Notes: generated by a model from the sequence alone, not told the origin. 64,000 nucleotides of DNA from Phymorhynchus buccinoides (GCA_017654935.2 CM065706.1:4680808-4744807), one strand, 5' to 3'. Positions 48,501 through 60,839 are shown, counted from the first letter of the stretch. Made by a program: numbers and translations.

Positions 48501-49000
48501 NNNNNNNNNNNNNNNNNNNNNNNNNNNNNNNNNNNNNNNNNNNNNNNNNNNNNNNNNNNNNNNNNNNNNNNNNNNNNNNNNNNNNNNNNNNNNNNNNNNN
48601 NNNNNNNNNNNNNNNNNNNNNNNNNNNNNNNNNNNNNNNNNNNNNNNNNNNNNNNNNNNNNNNNNNNNNNNNNNNNNNNNNNNNNNNNNNNNNNNNNNNN
48701 NNNNNNNNNNNNNNNNNNNNNNNNNNNNNNNNNNNNNNNNNNNNNNNNNNNNNNNNNNNNNNNNNNNNNNNNNNNNNNNNNNNNNNNNNNNNNNNNNNNN
48801 NNNNNNNNNNNNNNNNNNNNNNNNNNNNNNNNNNNNNNNNNNNNNNNNNNNNNNNNNNNNNNNNNNNNNNNNNNNNNNNNNNNNNNNNNNNNNNNNNNNN
48901 NNNNNNNNNNNNNNNNNNNNNNNNNNNNNNNNNNNNNNNNNNNNNNNNNNNNNNNNNNNNNNNNNNNNNNNNNNNNNNNNNNNNNNNNNNNNNNNNNNNN
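48501..49000. other. Assembly gap (500 N)
   Basis: Exactly 500 Ns. It removes the C-terminal part of the zinc-finger gene that follows on the minus strand. Confidence 1.
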
Positions 49001-50755
49001 AAAAGGCGATTTGCCAGCATCGATCAAAGACGGGTCACGTGCAGCTGCGCCGGGGAAATCCTCTCGTGGATGCATCTTTACATGGTGCCGCTTCACGTCC
49101 TCTCTCCGGGAGAAACTCTTCTTACATATCACGCAGGAAAACGGCGTCTCTAAGGAAATCTCACGCGGATGCTTCTTTTTCTGGTGACGCCTCAGACTGT
49201 CAGTCCGGAAATACTTCTCTCCGCAGATCATGCAGCACAGCACCGTTTGCTTCCCGTGTTCTTTCCGATGCTCCAAGAGCTTTCTGAACGAGGGAAACGC
49301 TTCTCGACAAAGGGTGCAGGAGTAAGTCTGTGGCTTGCCTGCGTTTTCCCCAACTCTGTTCTGCCTGCTGATGTTGAAGACAGTGTAGTCCGGGACAGTC
49401 TCAGGTGCAGCAAGGTCATCTTGAACCACGGGGGTGTCCGTGTTTAGAGACAAAGTGTCGCCGGTGGTGTATAGTGGGTTCATGACGGCTATGTCTGAAT
49501 CGTTGTTAGCGTTAACTGGGCCCTTTTCAAAAGCAGTTCTGTGTGTTTCCAAGTCAGTACGAACCATGCTGTTTTCAAAGTCAGTCACCGCTGGTTGACT
49601 GTTCTGAACGACAAAGCCGCCTCTCGTGTCAAATGCAGGCGAATCCAGCCTACAACCCATGTTGCTTACAGCCACGCCATGTTGAGAAACGACGTCATTC
49701 ACTGAACGTGGCACGGCACGCGGCACGTCAATACCCGCCGGGATATGATGCTCGCAGACAATTACCGGCGATTCACCGGAACGCTGTGTGTCGATGCTCA
49801 ACGCGTCATTGTCAACATCAATAACATAATTTCCACTGCTACGAAGCCTGCTTGCGGTAACTGCTTCATTTTCAACCAGAATCATGGGTCTTACATCGTT
49901 CACATTTGGGCTATTTTCAACACGCATAACAGATCTTTCACTGTTTTGGAGCGCGTCACTTGCTTTTGTGAGCGTCACGGGTCTAACACTGTTTTTGAGC
50001 ATGTCACTCGCTTTTGTGAGCATCACAGGTCTAACACTGTTTTGGAGCGTGTCATTCACTTTTGTGAGCGTCACAGGTCTAACACTGTTTTGGAACACGT
50101 CAATCACTTTCGTGAGCTTCACAGGTCTAACACTGTTTTGGAGCGCGTCATTCACTTTTGTGAGTTTCACAGGTCTTACATTGCTTTGGAGCGCGTCATT
50201 CACTTTTGTGAGTTTCACAGGTCTTACATTGCTTTGGAGCGCGTCATTCACTTTTGTGAGTTTCACAGGTCTTACATTGCTTTGGAGCGCGTCACTCGCT
50301 TTTGTGAGCTTCACAGGTCTAACACTGTTTCGGAGCGTGTCACTCGCTTTTGTGAGCTTCACAGGTCTAACATTGTTTTGGAGCGCGTCACTCGCTTTTG
50401 TGAGCTTCACAGGTCTAACACTGTTTGGGAGCGCGTCACTCGCTTTTGTGAGCGCCACAGGCCTTGCATCGTTTTGGACCGTGTTGTTATTCGCGTCGTC
50501 GTCGATGACAATGACAGCCGCGTCACTGGCAGGACTCTTGTCGTCAGTGCTATCGCACGTGTCGCTGTCAACTTGGTCACCGTCAACGAGAATCATAGCT
50601 GTGCCGTCATCGACGACAATCACGGGACTTCCATTGTCGCGGTGGCTGTCAGCATCATCGTCTGCAGTGTTTTTGACGACGACAAAGTCATCGTTGATGT
50701 CACCGTCATCGTCTGCATCGTCATCATCGTCGATGATAATCACAGGTGTCTCCAT
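49001..50755 (-). CDS. C2H2 zinc-finger protein with SIM-like N terminus, paralogue, cut by gap
   Basis: 585 residues before the gap. Start METPVIIIDDDDD at 50755, about 40 bases after a probable acceptor (gattgtttcag, complement near 50796). The N terminus has PVIIIDDDDD (4-13), PVIVVDDG (44-51), MILVDGD (54-60) and AVIVIDDD (80-87), again SIM-like. Then come eleven or so 16-residue repeats (VRPVKLTKASDAL-QNS), an unstructured region with SPVIVCEHH, and three fingers near 476-556: YSCTLCREAF with H-x3-H, VLCCMICGEKYF with H-x4-H, and FSCVICKKSF with H-x4-H. The finger cluster presumably continues in the gap. The layout matches the gene at 41339-43713, so they form one family. Confidence 0.85.
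49915..50465 (-). repeat. In-frame 48-nt minisatellite in paralogous zinc-finger gene
   Basis: About 11 units of 48 nt with internal variation, the most homogenised in the middle (50150-50290). The encoded unit VRPVKLTKVNDALQS lacks zinc ligands. Unit length and sequence differ from the 27-nt repeat of the sister gene although both sit between the SIM-like region and other domains. Confidence 0.92.
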
Positions 50756-50868
50756 GGTCGGCGTTGCCTGGGACTGCTCAGCTGAAGTCCCTCAGCTGAA
50801 ACAATCCAAAAAGGACACAAAACATTTAAGGCAAACTAAGGAAAGTTTTTAGTTAGTTATTGTTTATA

Positions 50869-51079
50869 GTCCCAGGGACCCCCATTTGGGGGTCTATGAA
50901 GCACTATAATTCTAGAGGACCCTTTAAAAGAATGCGCAGGGGGTCCCAGGGACGCACTAGAAAAAATATTTTTAGCATTCGCAATGTCACTGGGACCCTC
51001 TATCCCGCCTCTAGGACCCTCTATACTGTAAGTGAAGGAGTCCTTGGGACCCCTTGTTTTGTGGGACGATTGGGAGCGC
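50869..51079. mobile_element. MITE with GGGCTCCCAATC end, copy 4 (left end shortened)
   Basis: Starts at TCCCAGGGACCCCCATTTGG, missing the outermost bases of one TIR; the other end GACGATTGGGAGCGC is present. Confidence 0.75.
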
Positions 51080-51308
51080 TGTAGTCCTGTCATAGTTGAG
51101 GTCCTTTACTCAAATGCTTTTCATCACTGGTTGACATTAGCCTGCAGAAAGGGCCAATAGTAAATGAGAGCTGTACTATACACCTATGCTTGTGAAACAG
51201 TATTGGAATGTTATGGTACAGCATTCTTTCGTGAAAGACTATAACTCTCTCGAACTAGGGGGCATTTGCACCGGCTCTAGTGCTGCAGCGAAAGAGATGG
51301 GTTGGCCT

Positions 51309-51344
<36 letters not shown>

Positions 51345-51640
51345 ATGCCCCCTGGAAACTGAAGGGAAACAACAGTTTCCAATGTAATTGACAGGCTCTC
51401 GTTGCACTTTCACTTCTGGTTAAACTTCATGACCTCTATAACCCGCAAAATGTATCTTCTCAAATTCTCATGATTCAGGCAATAAAAAAAAAAATCCTGG
51501 ACAAAAAATTCCTGAACTTCAGGACATCCTGAAAGCAAGAGCATCCATGAATGTATCCTATCAAAGCTCAACAACCCGAAAACATGACTTAAAAAAACGA
51601 AATTCATAACATGACAACTCCATCATTGTAAACTATAGCT
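51080..51640. other. Non-coding; poly-G run
   Basis: Poly-G at 51316-51342. Nothing recognised otherwise. Confidence 0.5.
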
Positions 51641-52200
51641 CATAAGCCTAGACAGTGCTGGAAACATCAGCTCTTCCGCTTTATTTGTCAGACTTGTTAA
51701 AGCCTGTAAAAACAAGAACTACAAAGAAAGATTATTCTTAATTTGCCTTCTCTCAAGGGAAGAAGACTCAGAGGAGATCTCATACATACAAGTATATAAA
51801 ATTATAAATAATTCTAATGATGTTGAATTCAGTGATTTCTTTGTCAAGAGTACAGTGAATAAAACAAGAAATAGCATGGACAAGTTGTTTTTAAAACGTT
51901 CAAATACTAACAAACGAAAATGTTTCTTCTCTAACAGGATTGTTCAACATTGGAATAACTTACCAACTAACATCAAACAGGCATCTAATATTAACACTTT
52001 TAAAAATCTTCAGGACCAAGATCCTAATATGATAAGAGCTTTCAATTTTTTTGATGATTAAAAATGAAAGTCCATTCAAACATTTTTATAAATTAATTAA
52101 GACTAGTTTTGCGCAATCATTGTAAAACTTATTCAAATTAAACAATCAAGAAAGGGTGTAAAAGGGCCAAGAGGCCCACTTCCAGCCCTATTACATTACT
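51640..52200 (+). pseudogene. LINE reverse-transcriptase C-terminal remnant with tail
   Basis: Contains CFFSNRIVQHWNNLPTNIKQ and TFKNLQDQ, preceded (frameshifted) by YKERLFLICL and YKIINNSNDVEFSDFF. The 3' tail 'aaagggccaagaggcccac' resembles those near 10325 and 27085. Confidence 0.75.
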
Positions 52201-52335
52201 ATACTACATTTCATTATTATAAAAAAAAAAGGCAAAACTTCTGCCACTAAAAAAAAAAAAAAAATTCCTTTCAGTTTGTTAAAACTACTTAAAGACCAAG
52301 TGACGCACCACGATTAAGTCCCTTGGTTTTTTCTG

Positions 52336-52757
52336 GGTTGCTGTGACCCACAAACAAATTTCCCAAATATTCAAATTGAGGCTGCTCTTTAAACTGATGC
52401 GTTGGTTTCAATTTGGGGCCCTCTATCCCGCCTCTGGGAGTCAGGGAGTCAGACTTGGTCAAAACAAGATTTGTTTCCAGTTATAAGAGGGAAAACACGT
52501 GAAACCCGTGATTTTGACACGTGATCGGGTGGATCTTTAACTCTTCTATGAAATTTGCAATTTTATTTTTTAAAGACCCACCAGGTTACGTGTCAAAATC
52601 ACGGGTTTCACGTGTTCTCCCTCTTATACCTGGTAAGAAATCTTGTTTTGACCAGGTCTGACTCCCATACAAATGTCCCCAAATTGAAAACGAAACATCA
52701 TTTTAAAGAGCAGTCTCAATTTGAAGCTGGGGACATTTGTATGTGGGTCACAGCTAT
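52336..52757. mobile_element. Fold-back element, about 190-bp arms
   Basis: Arm 1 begins GCTGTGACCCACAAACAAAT and arm 2 ends with ACATTTGTATGTGGGTCACAGC. Pairing continues through ATAAGAGGGAAAACACGTGA and AACCCGTGATTTTGACACGT to a loop of about 20-30 bp at 52545. Arm 1 contains an extra 'ggccctctatcccgcctctg', a phrase also found in the GGGCTCCCAATC MITE. Confidence 0.88.
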
Positions 52758-53527
52758 CTAAAAACAACAAAGGATTTAACCCTTTCATCGCTAGCTTTCC
52801 TCCACTGTCCAACAGGTCCACGCTGGCTGTCCAGGCGAGTGTCAGTAGGCCACACCTACCGACTTTAAACTAATAACTTCTGATCTGCCCATCCAATCTT
52901 CTTCATTCAAACGTCATTTTAACTCTTTCTATACTAACCTGCGCTCTCGTCGCAGGGCATGCGCACAACGCCTCGTTACTAAGGTAACGGGATATCGCAT
53001 GTGAACTTTAAAAATTCATAGTTCATAAGTTAACAGTCATGCGTGCTTCAAAGTGGTTCAGAGGACTACTACTACGTTTCATTCATGCCTCTGACACTGA
53101 CTGGCTGGCTGCCGGTTATTTTGAGACCTTAAAATTATATTTTCGCTATTATGAGTGTGCCTGGCTTGACAAAACATGCATTTATTTTAATATATATATC
53201 ACAAATCAAAACTAATCAAGTGGATGCTTTGAAACTGTTGCAGGTGTTAGTACTGTATATTATGTACATATTGCCAAAATGTCACGTTTGTATCTGTTAC
53301 CATTATTTAGAAATTTTTTTTTGGGCAACCTATGCAAATCGGCCAGTACACAACGCTTGCAAAGGGAAGCAACTGGCCATCATGGAATGAGTTAAAGGCA
53401 ATTAATACAATGCAAGCATTGATTTTCATATTGGTTGAGGCACACATTTTCAAAAGCTGATGGAACGTAAGTTTTTATTATAATTGACACTATTTTGTTA
53501 TATGACTGGCAACAGTGCATGAGTTTG
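52758..53527. other. No recognisable feature
   Basis: Complex AT-rich sequence; short frames only. Confidence 0.4.
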
Positions 53528-53707
53528 AAGGTGCAGTCCGGCGGGTGAGCGATTGTTTTCGTTTTGCACCTCTGCGGCGGAACAGGTTTGGGGGGAAAGA
53601 AAATGGCGCCCATTCTAATGATAGGAAGCCATTTTCTTTCCCCCCAAACCTGTTCCACCGCAGAGGTGCAAAACGAAAACAATCGCTCACCCGCCGGACT
53701 GCACCTT
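53528..53707. mobile_element. Near-perfect palindromic MITE
   Basis: 180 bp; about 80-bp arms starting AAGGTGCAGTCCGGCGGGTG and ending with its complement, separated by about 20 bp (CGCCCATTCTAATGATAGGA). Few mismatches, so young or under homogenisation. Confidence 0.92.
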
Positions 53708-53933
53708 TATATAACATGAACATGAATTTCAGTAATGGGAAAGAAACAGTAAAATGCCCTATAAGGCATAGACTATTTTACATAGCAACAATGATGAAAG
53801 GAAATGTTACTACTAGTACTTCACACTATTAACTACAGTCTTCTTTTCTTCAGGGCCCATGGTCAGAATGTTGACCATTCTGGCTCCTTTGGAAAAAAAA
53901 AAAACACTGAAAAATGGGGGCCCGGTCTGTTAA

Positions 53934-54141
53934 CAGTGGACCCTCCCTTATAAGACCTACTTCTATCTAACTAAAAATTAATAGTAATGTCCCATATGGC
54001 TTAGGCCGGGAGGACGTAAAACAAACCTTTCCTTACCTACTTCTCTGAGACATTGCCCTTCTCCGTGAGTATTAAAATGACCTCCCCTATAAGACCCCAT
54101 TTTGGATGATTTTTGAAGGTCTTATAAGGGAGGTTCCACTG
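53934..54141. mobile_element. Mariner/pogo-like MITE
   Basis: TIRs CAGTGGACCCTCCCTTATAA and TTATAAGGGAGGTTCCACTG, with TA at the right end and TAA at the left. CAGTGGAACC-type ends with TA targets are typical of the pogo/Tigger branch. 208 bp, no transposase. Confidence 0.75.
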
Positions 54142-55077
54142 TACCATTTAAAGCACATGTAAAGATACATTACTATTACTTCAGACTGTTATATTTTCTG
54201 AGTGTTATTTTCATGGCAAAATCATTGTAATGGATAATTTTACACACTCCTTCACTCATAAAACAAAAACTTCCCTAACAAGTAATCATATAATTGTATG
54301 TCACTCATTGCTATTACTAGCTATTCAGTCTTGCATTTCAAGACACTTGTCTGAAAACAACAGCCACCTTCAATACCCACAGCAACCACTATTCTTTCAT
54401 TTCAACAAAGACTGTATAGGGGAAGATAAGCATCCGGTCTCTTTTCCCTATATGAGTAGTGAGGACAGAAACACTGGTTATGTCCCTTTTAAACAGGATA
54501 CATTTTGCACGTCGATAGGCCAGTTGAATTCTCCGTTCAAGTTCCAGTCTGAGTTTTTGGATAGCCGTCACTGTGAATAGTGTACTGTCGACACTATCAA
54601 TAACTCTATCAGCCCGGTTCGCCGGGCTCTTAAGTAATCCATCTTACCCTTTTAGAATATCTTTGATTTCAATACAAAACAAGGAAGCCCTGACCAGAGT
54701 TGACAGTTTTATTGCGCAGGGAATGCTGGCCATATGTGATGAGGGATTACCTCAACAAACCAGCCGACCAGACTTGACACTTTTACCATCCACTCCACTC
54801 CGTTACCACCCACCCCACCCCCTCCCTTATCACTAATCTATCGGATGAGAAAGGGCGAGCTTAAACTTTAAAAGATGTACTTTACAGTCATGAAATGATC
54901 AAAATTGCTACAGTCATATCCAGCTCTGGAATTGCAAGATTACTTTAGTTCATGAGTTAATTAACTTTAATTTTGTTTTCTTTTTCACGCTTTTATTTAT
55001 TTGTTGTTATTAATTTGCTAGGGATTTGTTGCACATGCACTCATATTCACATACACACACGCTTTTTTTTCCCTTTC
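54142..55077. other. No recognisable gene
   Basis: Two short open frames (54230-54580 and 54573-54836) have no recognisable domain or splice context and I do not call them genes. Confidence 0.4.
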
Positions 55078-55106
55078 CCCCCCCCCCCCCCCCCCCCCCC
55101 CCCCCA
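55078..55106. repeat. Poly-C run
   Basis: About 28 Cs after a T-rich stretch; likely the tail end of a retroelement such as a LINE 3' UTR. Confidence 0.9.
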
Positions 55107-55355
55107 GTCTAATATCACCATTGTGTGAACAGACTTTAAATTAAATCAATCAAATCAAATCAAAGGGCGAGTTACAGCACACCGCTGTTGACCAGATTAG
55201 GCCCCTACCATCTCTTATCAGTAACAGGACCACATGAACAGGACCCACTGGCCCAGGGAACATAGGTGGATGGTGGGTGGGGGGATGGAGTGGCATGATG
55301 GGGTGTGCGGGGGTGGGTGGGTAGGTTGATGAAAGGGGAAGGGGTGGGTGGGTAA

Positions 55356-56033
55356 AAATAAGGCGAGGAAGGAGTCTGACAAATAAGGCGAGGAAGGTGT
55401 CTGACAAATAAGGCGAGGAAGGTGTCTGACAAATAAGGCGAGGAAGGTGTCTGACAAATAAGGCGAGGAAGGTGTCTGACTAATAAGGCAAGGAAGGTGT
55501 CTGACTAATAAGGCGAGGAAGGAGTCTGACAAATAAGGCAAGGAAGGAGTCTGACAAATAAGGCGAGGAAGGTGTCTGACAAATAAGGCGAGGAAGGAGT
55601 CTGACTAATATAGTAATAAGGCGAGGAAGGTGTCTGACTAATAAGGCGAGGAAGGTGTCTGACAAATAAGGCGAGGAAGGTGTCTGACATAAGGCGAGGA
55701 AGGAGTCTGACAAATAAGGCGAGGAAGGAGTCTGACAAATAAGGCGAGGAAGGAGTCTGACAAATAAGGCGAGGAAGGAGTCTGACAAATAAGGCGAGGA
55801 AGGTGTCTGACATAAGGCGAGGAAGGAGTCTGACAAATAAGGTGAGGAAGGAGTCTGACAAATAAGGCAAGGAAGGAGTCTGACAAATAAGGCGAGGAAG
55901 GTGTCTGACAAATAAGGCGAGGAAGGAGTCTGACAAATAAGGCGAGGAAGGAGTCTGACTAATAAGGCGAGGAAGGAGTCTGACTAATAAGGCGAGGAAG
56001 GTGTCTGACTAATAAGGCAAGGAATGTCTGACT
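55356..56033. repeat. 25-bp minisatellite, about 27 units
   Basis: Unit AATAAGGCGAGGAAGG(T/A)GTCTGAC(A/T). Two main variant positions (GTGTC versus GAGTC; GACAA versus GACTA) alternate along the array. Occasional 22-24-bp units break the phase. Frames in the minus direction give SDTFLALFVRHLPRL-type repeats; not a gene. Confidence 0.95.
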
Positions 56034-56245
56034 AAAAAAAAAAAAATAGCGTGTGGCCTAATCGATAATGGTAATTTGCAGAGCGGGCACAATTACATAG
56101 GCCTAATGATTTCAAACCAACAAACATACCAATTTTGAAGAAAAGAAAAAAAAAAAGAAAAAAAGAAAAGAAAGAAAAGAAAAGATGGAAAGACAAGAAT
56201 AAAAACAACATACAAACAAGTACAACAGTGAAATAAACCCAACAA

Positions 56246-56465
<220 letters not shown>

Positions 56466-56479
56466 TCCAGGTGTGCGTT

Positions 56480-56690
56480 TGTGTGTGCAACAACTTATTA
56501 CGTAATGCCGACTCAGCATCACGTCGGGGGTTCGATCAGTGAGACCCGACTGGCTGGGTCATCTTCGTAGAGTAGGTTTTTTGCTTTATTTTGCCTCTTT
56601 TTGATGCCCGACTTCGGACCTCGACCGCATATAGCATCATAGAATCAAACTGATGATTGTAGATGCTCAACGGTAGAAGAAGAAGTCAGT
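56480..56690 (+). mobile_element. SINE-like element with (GAA)n tail
   Basis: GGGGGTTCGATCAGTGAGAC is B-box-like; the body 'GATGCCCGACTTCGGACC' and tail 'CTCAACGGTAGAAGAAGAAG' follow. The tail style matches the other SINEs here. Confidence 0.55.
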
Positions 56691-56951
56691 GTGTTTAACA
56701 ATTCCGACACTTTCTGTTCTCTATCTCTCCTCTCACTTTCTCTCCCTCTCTCTCTCTCTCGCACGCGCGCATGCATGCTCTCGCGCGCATGTGTATGTGT
56801 GTGTTCGAGTGTGAATTATTGCTTTAAAGATTGTTGTTAACACAGATACTTTTTCTTTCATTTCAGTCATTATGTTTATAAGTTCTGTTTCTTATCCTTT
56901 CGTTCGCCGTTAGTATTTTTTGTTATGTAATGCACCCCCTTGGCATTAATT

Positions 56952-57164
56952 GGGCTCCGAGGGACCCCCATATAGGGGTCTATGAAGCACTAAAATTCTC
57001 AAGGAACCTCTAAAAGAATGTGCAGGGGGTCCCAGGGATGCCCTAGAAAAATTCTTTTTATCATTCGCAATGCCACTGGGACCCTCTATCCCGCCTTTAG
57101 GACCCTCTATACTGTAAGTGAAGGAGTCCCTGGGACCCCTTGCTTTGCGGGACGATTGGGAGCC
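56952..57164. mobile_element. MITE with GGGCTCC ends, copy 5
   Basis: Left end GGGCTCCGAGGGACCCCCAT, right end GCGGGACGATTGGGAGCCC. Close to the 38715 and 50869 copies. Confidence 0.8.
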
Positions 57165-57215
57165 CTGATTAAGGCTGTAAAAAGCTATTGTCAATAGAAA
57201 TGTCCAGTGTACAGT

Positions 57216-57886
57216 CTCTCTCTCTCTCCCCTTTCACTCTCTCTCTCTCCATTTCTTACATTCATTTTTTCTCACTAACTCACTCCCAGTCACTCTCTCT
57301 CTCCCTCTCTCTCCCATTCACTCTCTCTCTCTCTCTCTCCCATTCACTCTCTCTCTCCCTCTCTCTCCCAGTCACACTCTCTCTCTCTCTCTCTCTCTCC
57401 CAGTCACACTCTCTCTCTCCCTCTCTCTCCCAGTCACTCTCTCTCTCTCCCTCTCTCTCCCCAGTCACTCTCTCTCTCTCTCTCTCTCTCTCTCCCAGTC
57501 ACTCTCTCTCTCTCCCTCTCTCTCTCTCCCAGTCACTCTCTCTCTCTCTCTCTCTCTCCCTCCCACTCACTCTCTCTCTCTCTCTCTCTCTCTCCCAGTC
57601 ACTCTCTCTCTCTCCCTCTCTCTCCCAGTCACACACTCTCTCTCTCTCTCTCTCCCAGTCACTCTCTCTCTCTTCCTCTCTCTCCCAGTCACTCTCTCTC
57701 TCTCCCTCTCTCTCTCCCAGTCACACTCTCTCTCTCCCTCTCTCTCCAAGTCACTCTCTCTCTCTCTCCCTCTCTCTCCCAGTCACTCTCTCTCTCTCTC
57801 TCAGTCTCTCTCTCTCTCTCCCAGTCACTCTCTCTCTCTCTCTCTCTCTCTCCCAGTCACACTCTCTCTCTCCCTCTCTCTCCAAG

Positions 57887-57920
<34 letters not shown>

Positions 57921-58199
57921 AGTCACTCTCTCTCTCTCTCCCAGTCTCTCTCTCTCTCTCTCCCAGTCACTCTCTCTCTCTCTCTCTCCCAGTCACACTC
58001 TCTCTCTCTCTCTCTCTCTCAAGTCACTCTCTCTCTCTCTCTCTCTCTCTCCCAGTCACTCTCTCTCTCTCTCTCTCTCTCCAGTCACTCTCTCTCTCTC
58101 TCCCAGTCACTCTCTCTCTCTCTCCCAGTCTCTCTCCCAGTCACTCTCTCTCTCTCTCTCTCTCCAGTCACTCTCTCTCTCTCTCTCTCTCTCTCCCAG

Positions 58200-58237
<38 letters not shown>

Positions 58238-58373
58238 TCTCTCTCTCCTCTCTCTCCCAGTCACTCTCTCTCTCTCCCTCTCTCTCCCAGTCACTCTCTC
58301 TCTCTCTCTCTCTCAGTCACTCTCTCTCTCTCCTCTCTCTCCCAGTCACTCTCTCTCTCCCTCTCTCTCCCAG

Positions 58374-58408
<35 letters not shown>

Positions 58409-58444
58409 CAGTCACTCTCTCTCTCTCCCTCTCTCTCCCAGTCA

Positions 58445-58477
<33 letters not shown>

Positions 58478-58553
58478 TCTCTCTCTCTCTCTCTCCTCTC
58501 TCTCCCAGTCACTCTCTCTCTCTCTCCCAGTCTCTCTCTCTCTCTCTCTCTCA

Positions 58554-58586
<33 letters not shown>

Positions 58587-58610
58587 TCTCTCTCTCTCTC
58601 TCTCTCTCTC

Positions 58611-58645
<35 letters not shown>

Positions 58646-58647
58646 AG

Positions 58648-58682
<35 letters not shown>

Positions 58683-58810
58683 CACTCTCTCTCTCTCTCT
58701 CTCCCTCTCTCTCTCCCAGTCACTCTCTCTCTCTCTCCCCTCTCTCTCCAAGTCACTCTCTCTCTCTCCCTCTCTCTCCCAGTCACTCTCTCTCTCTCTC
58801 TCTCTCCCAG

Positions 58811-58842
<32 letters not shown>

Positions 58843-59516
58843 TCTCTCTCTCTCTCTCTCTCCCAGTCACTCTCTCTCTCTCCCTCTCTCTCCCAGTCAC
58901 TCTCTCTCTCTCCCTCTCTCTCCCAGTCTCTCTCTCTCTCCTCTCTCTCTCCCAGTCTCTCTCTCTCTCTCCCTCTCTCTCCCAGTCACTCTCTCTCTCC
59001 CTCTCTCTCTCCCAGTCTCTCTCTCTCTCTCTCTCTCTCTCAGTCACTCTCTCTCTCTCTCTCTCTCTCCCAGTCACTCTCTCTCTCTCTCTCTCTCTCT
59101 CCCAGTCACTCTCTCTCTCCCTCTCTCTCTCTCCCAGTCACTCTCTCTCTCTCTCTCTCTCTCCCAGTCACTCTCTCTCTCTCTCTCTCCCTCTCTCTCC
59201 CAGTCACTCTCTCTCTCTCCCTCTCTCTCCCTCAGTCACTCTCTCTCTCCCTCTCTCTCTCCCAGTCACTCTCTCTCTCCCCTCTCTCTCCCAGTCACTC
59301 TCTCTCTCTCTCTCTCTCTCTCTCCCAGTCACTCTCTCTCTCCCTCTCTCTCCCAGTCACTCTCTCTCTCTCCCAGTCACTCTCTCTCTCCCTCTCTCTC
59401 TCAGTCACTCTCTCTCTCTCTCTCTCCCAGTCTCTCTCTCTCTCTCTCAGTCACTCTCTCTCTCCCAGTCACTCTCTCTCTCTCTCTCTCTCTTCCAGTC
59501 ACTCTCTCTCTCCCAG

Positions 59517-59558
<42 letters not shown>

Positions 59559-59590
59559 AGTCACTCTCTCTCTACCAGTCACTCTCTTTC
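57216..59590. repeat. CT-rich satellite, about 2.4 kb
   Basis: Variable-length (CT)n blocks punctuated by CCCAGTCACTCT or CCAAGTCACTCT every 25-45 bp. An 800-codon open frame (SLSLPVTLSL) results from lack of stops in this composition and is not a gene. Confidence 0.96.
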
Positions 59591-59599
59591 TTACCAATT

Positions 59600-60740
59600 T
59601 AGCAGGTCAAAGTACAGCACCAAGAGTTAAATCATTTTGTGGTCCACTCTTTCAATTCATGATGTGGACTGCCACCTCGGTTTGCAGAAGCGTCATCATG
59701 CGGCACTGTCGACATGTCATCTTTCCTCCATCCCCTTTCACCGATGTCCCATGTTAGCTTGATTAGTCTCCTGTAATGCAGTCACCACATAAAATTGGTT
59801 TTAACCCTTTCACTAGTTTCAGCGCCGATGTCGCATTTTTGCACGATTGTCAATAAAAAGCATCAAATCAGGGCCTGTTATCTGAAGACCCTATTTTCGT
59901 AATTTTGGGAAGTAAGGATAGGCCTAATGTTATACATGTCACAGAGGAATTTGAATAGTCATTGATTAATCGACACCACAGGCAGGGAGGTGGTAAAATG
60001 ATAGGTGAGGGAGTGGGTCTAAACAATTTAATATCTCGTTCCCATGTCGTGTTCGGCTGAACACGAGAATTCATATTTGAAGGAAAAAAAATTGTCGCTG
60101 ATCTTTATTTTTAGATCAGTGATCTATCCAAAACACGCCATTGTTTTTTCTTCCGATTTCTTTTTCTTTCTTGCCGTCAGATGTTAGCCTAGATCATAAT
60201 GCAAAGATGTAGTTTTGTCACCCTCTTCATGTTTACGAACCTCAAAGTCTGCTTCTTTCAGTTTTGTGAACAAGAGAGTTGGATCACTCGACCAGCACGA
60301 ACACGAACACGGAACAGACCAAAGGCCTGTTCATCGATCTGTCATCATCACATCATTTATTATGATGATAATTCAATGCTATTACTAAATCTTCCCCTAT
60401 TGAAAAAAAACAAAAAATAAAACTGTTAGTTCTCAGTTATTTTCGTTTGATGCAGAAATTTAAGGGGGTGGGGGGATTAGGCTTAGGCCTAGCCTACATG
60501 TTTACCGAAGTAGGCTTTGGAAATTGGAGCCTCGCTATGAGGTTGGAGGTCAAAGGTACACTTCTGCACAGTTCGTTTCTGGTCAGATTAAGGAACAAAC
60601 CCACTGTTCGGCGATCAATTGATTCGTTGTTTGTTTGGGCGAAAAGGAAAAGAACACTAATTGACTTTTCTCGTTTCGGCTGATCACTCGTTCGCCCGAA
60701 ATGAATTCGGGCAGCTAAGCCTTAGCCTAAGGATGGCTTT
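59600..60740. other. No recognisable gene
   Basis: Complex sequence with short frames only; TTTAGATCAGTGATCTA near 60110 is a short palindrome. Confidence 0.4.
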
Positions 60741-60790
60741 TACGAGCCAGCGGCTCTTAGTCTTACCAACTGCGCTACAGTGGCCAAATT
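60741..60790 (-). repeat. tRNA-like head fragment
   Basis: Minus strand GTAGCGCAGTTGGTAAGACT looks like a tRNA A-box/D-arm; no matching B box or acceptor pairing follows, so not a tRNA gene. Confidence 0.4.
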
Positions 60791-60839
60791 CCTCCACCTC
60801 CACCTCCTCCTTGGTGGATACACCAACATATCAAAACTA

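Noticed and set aside
49745..50852. Two long plus-strand frames opposite the second zinc-finger gene
   Set aside because: They mirror the 48-nt in-frame repeat on the coding strand; no domain and no start context.
54230..54836. Two adjacent open frames of 116 and 87 codons
   Set aside because: No recognisable domain, different frames, no splice or promoter support.
57188..59602. 804-codon open frame rich in SLSL
   Set aside because: Product of a CT-rich satellite with no stop-forming composition; no start context, domains or codon bias.
60741..60790. tRNA gene on the minus strand
   Set aside because: A-box-like only; no B box, anticodon arm or acceptor pairing could be drawn.
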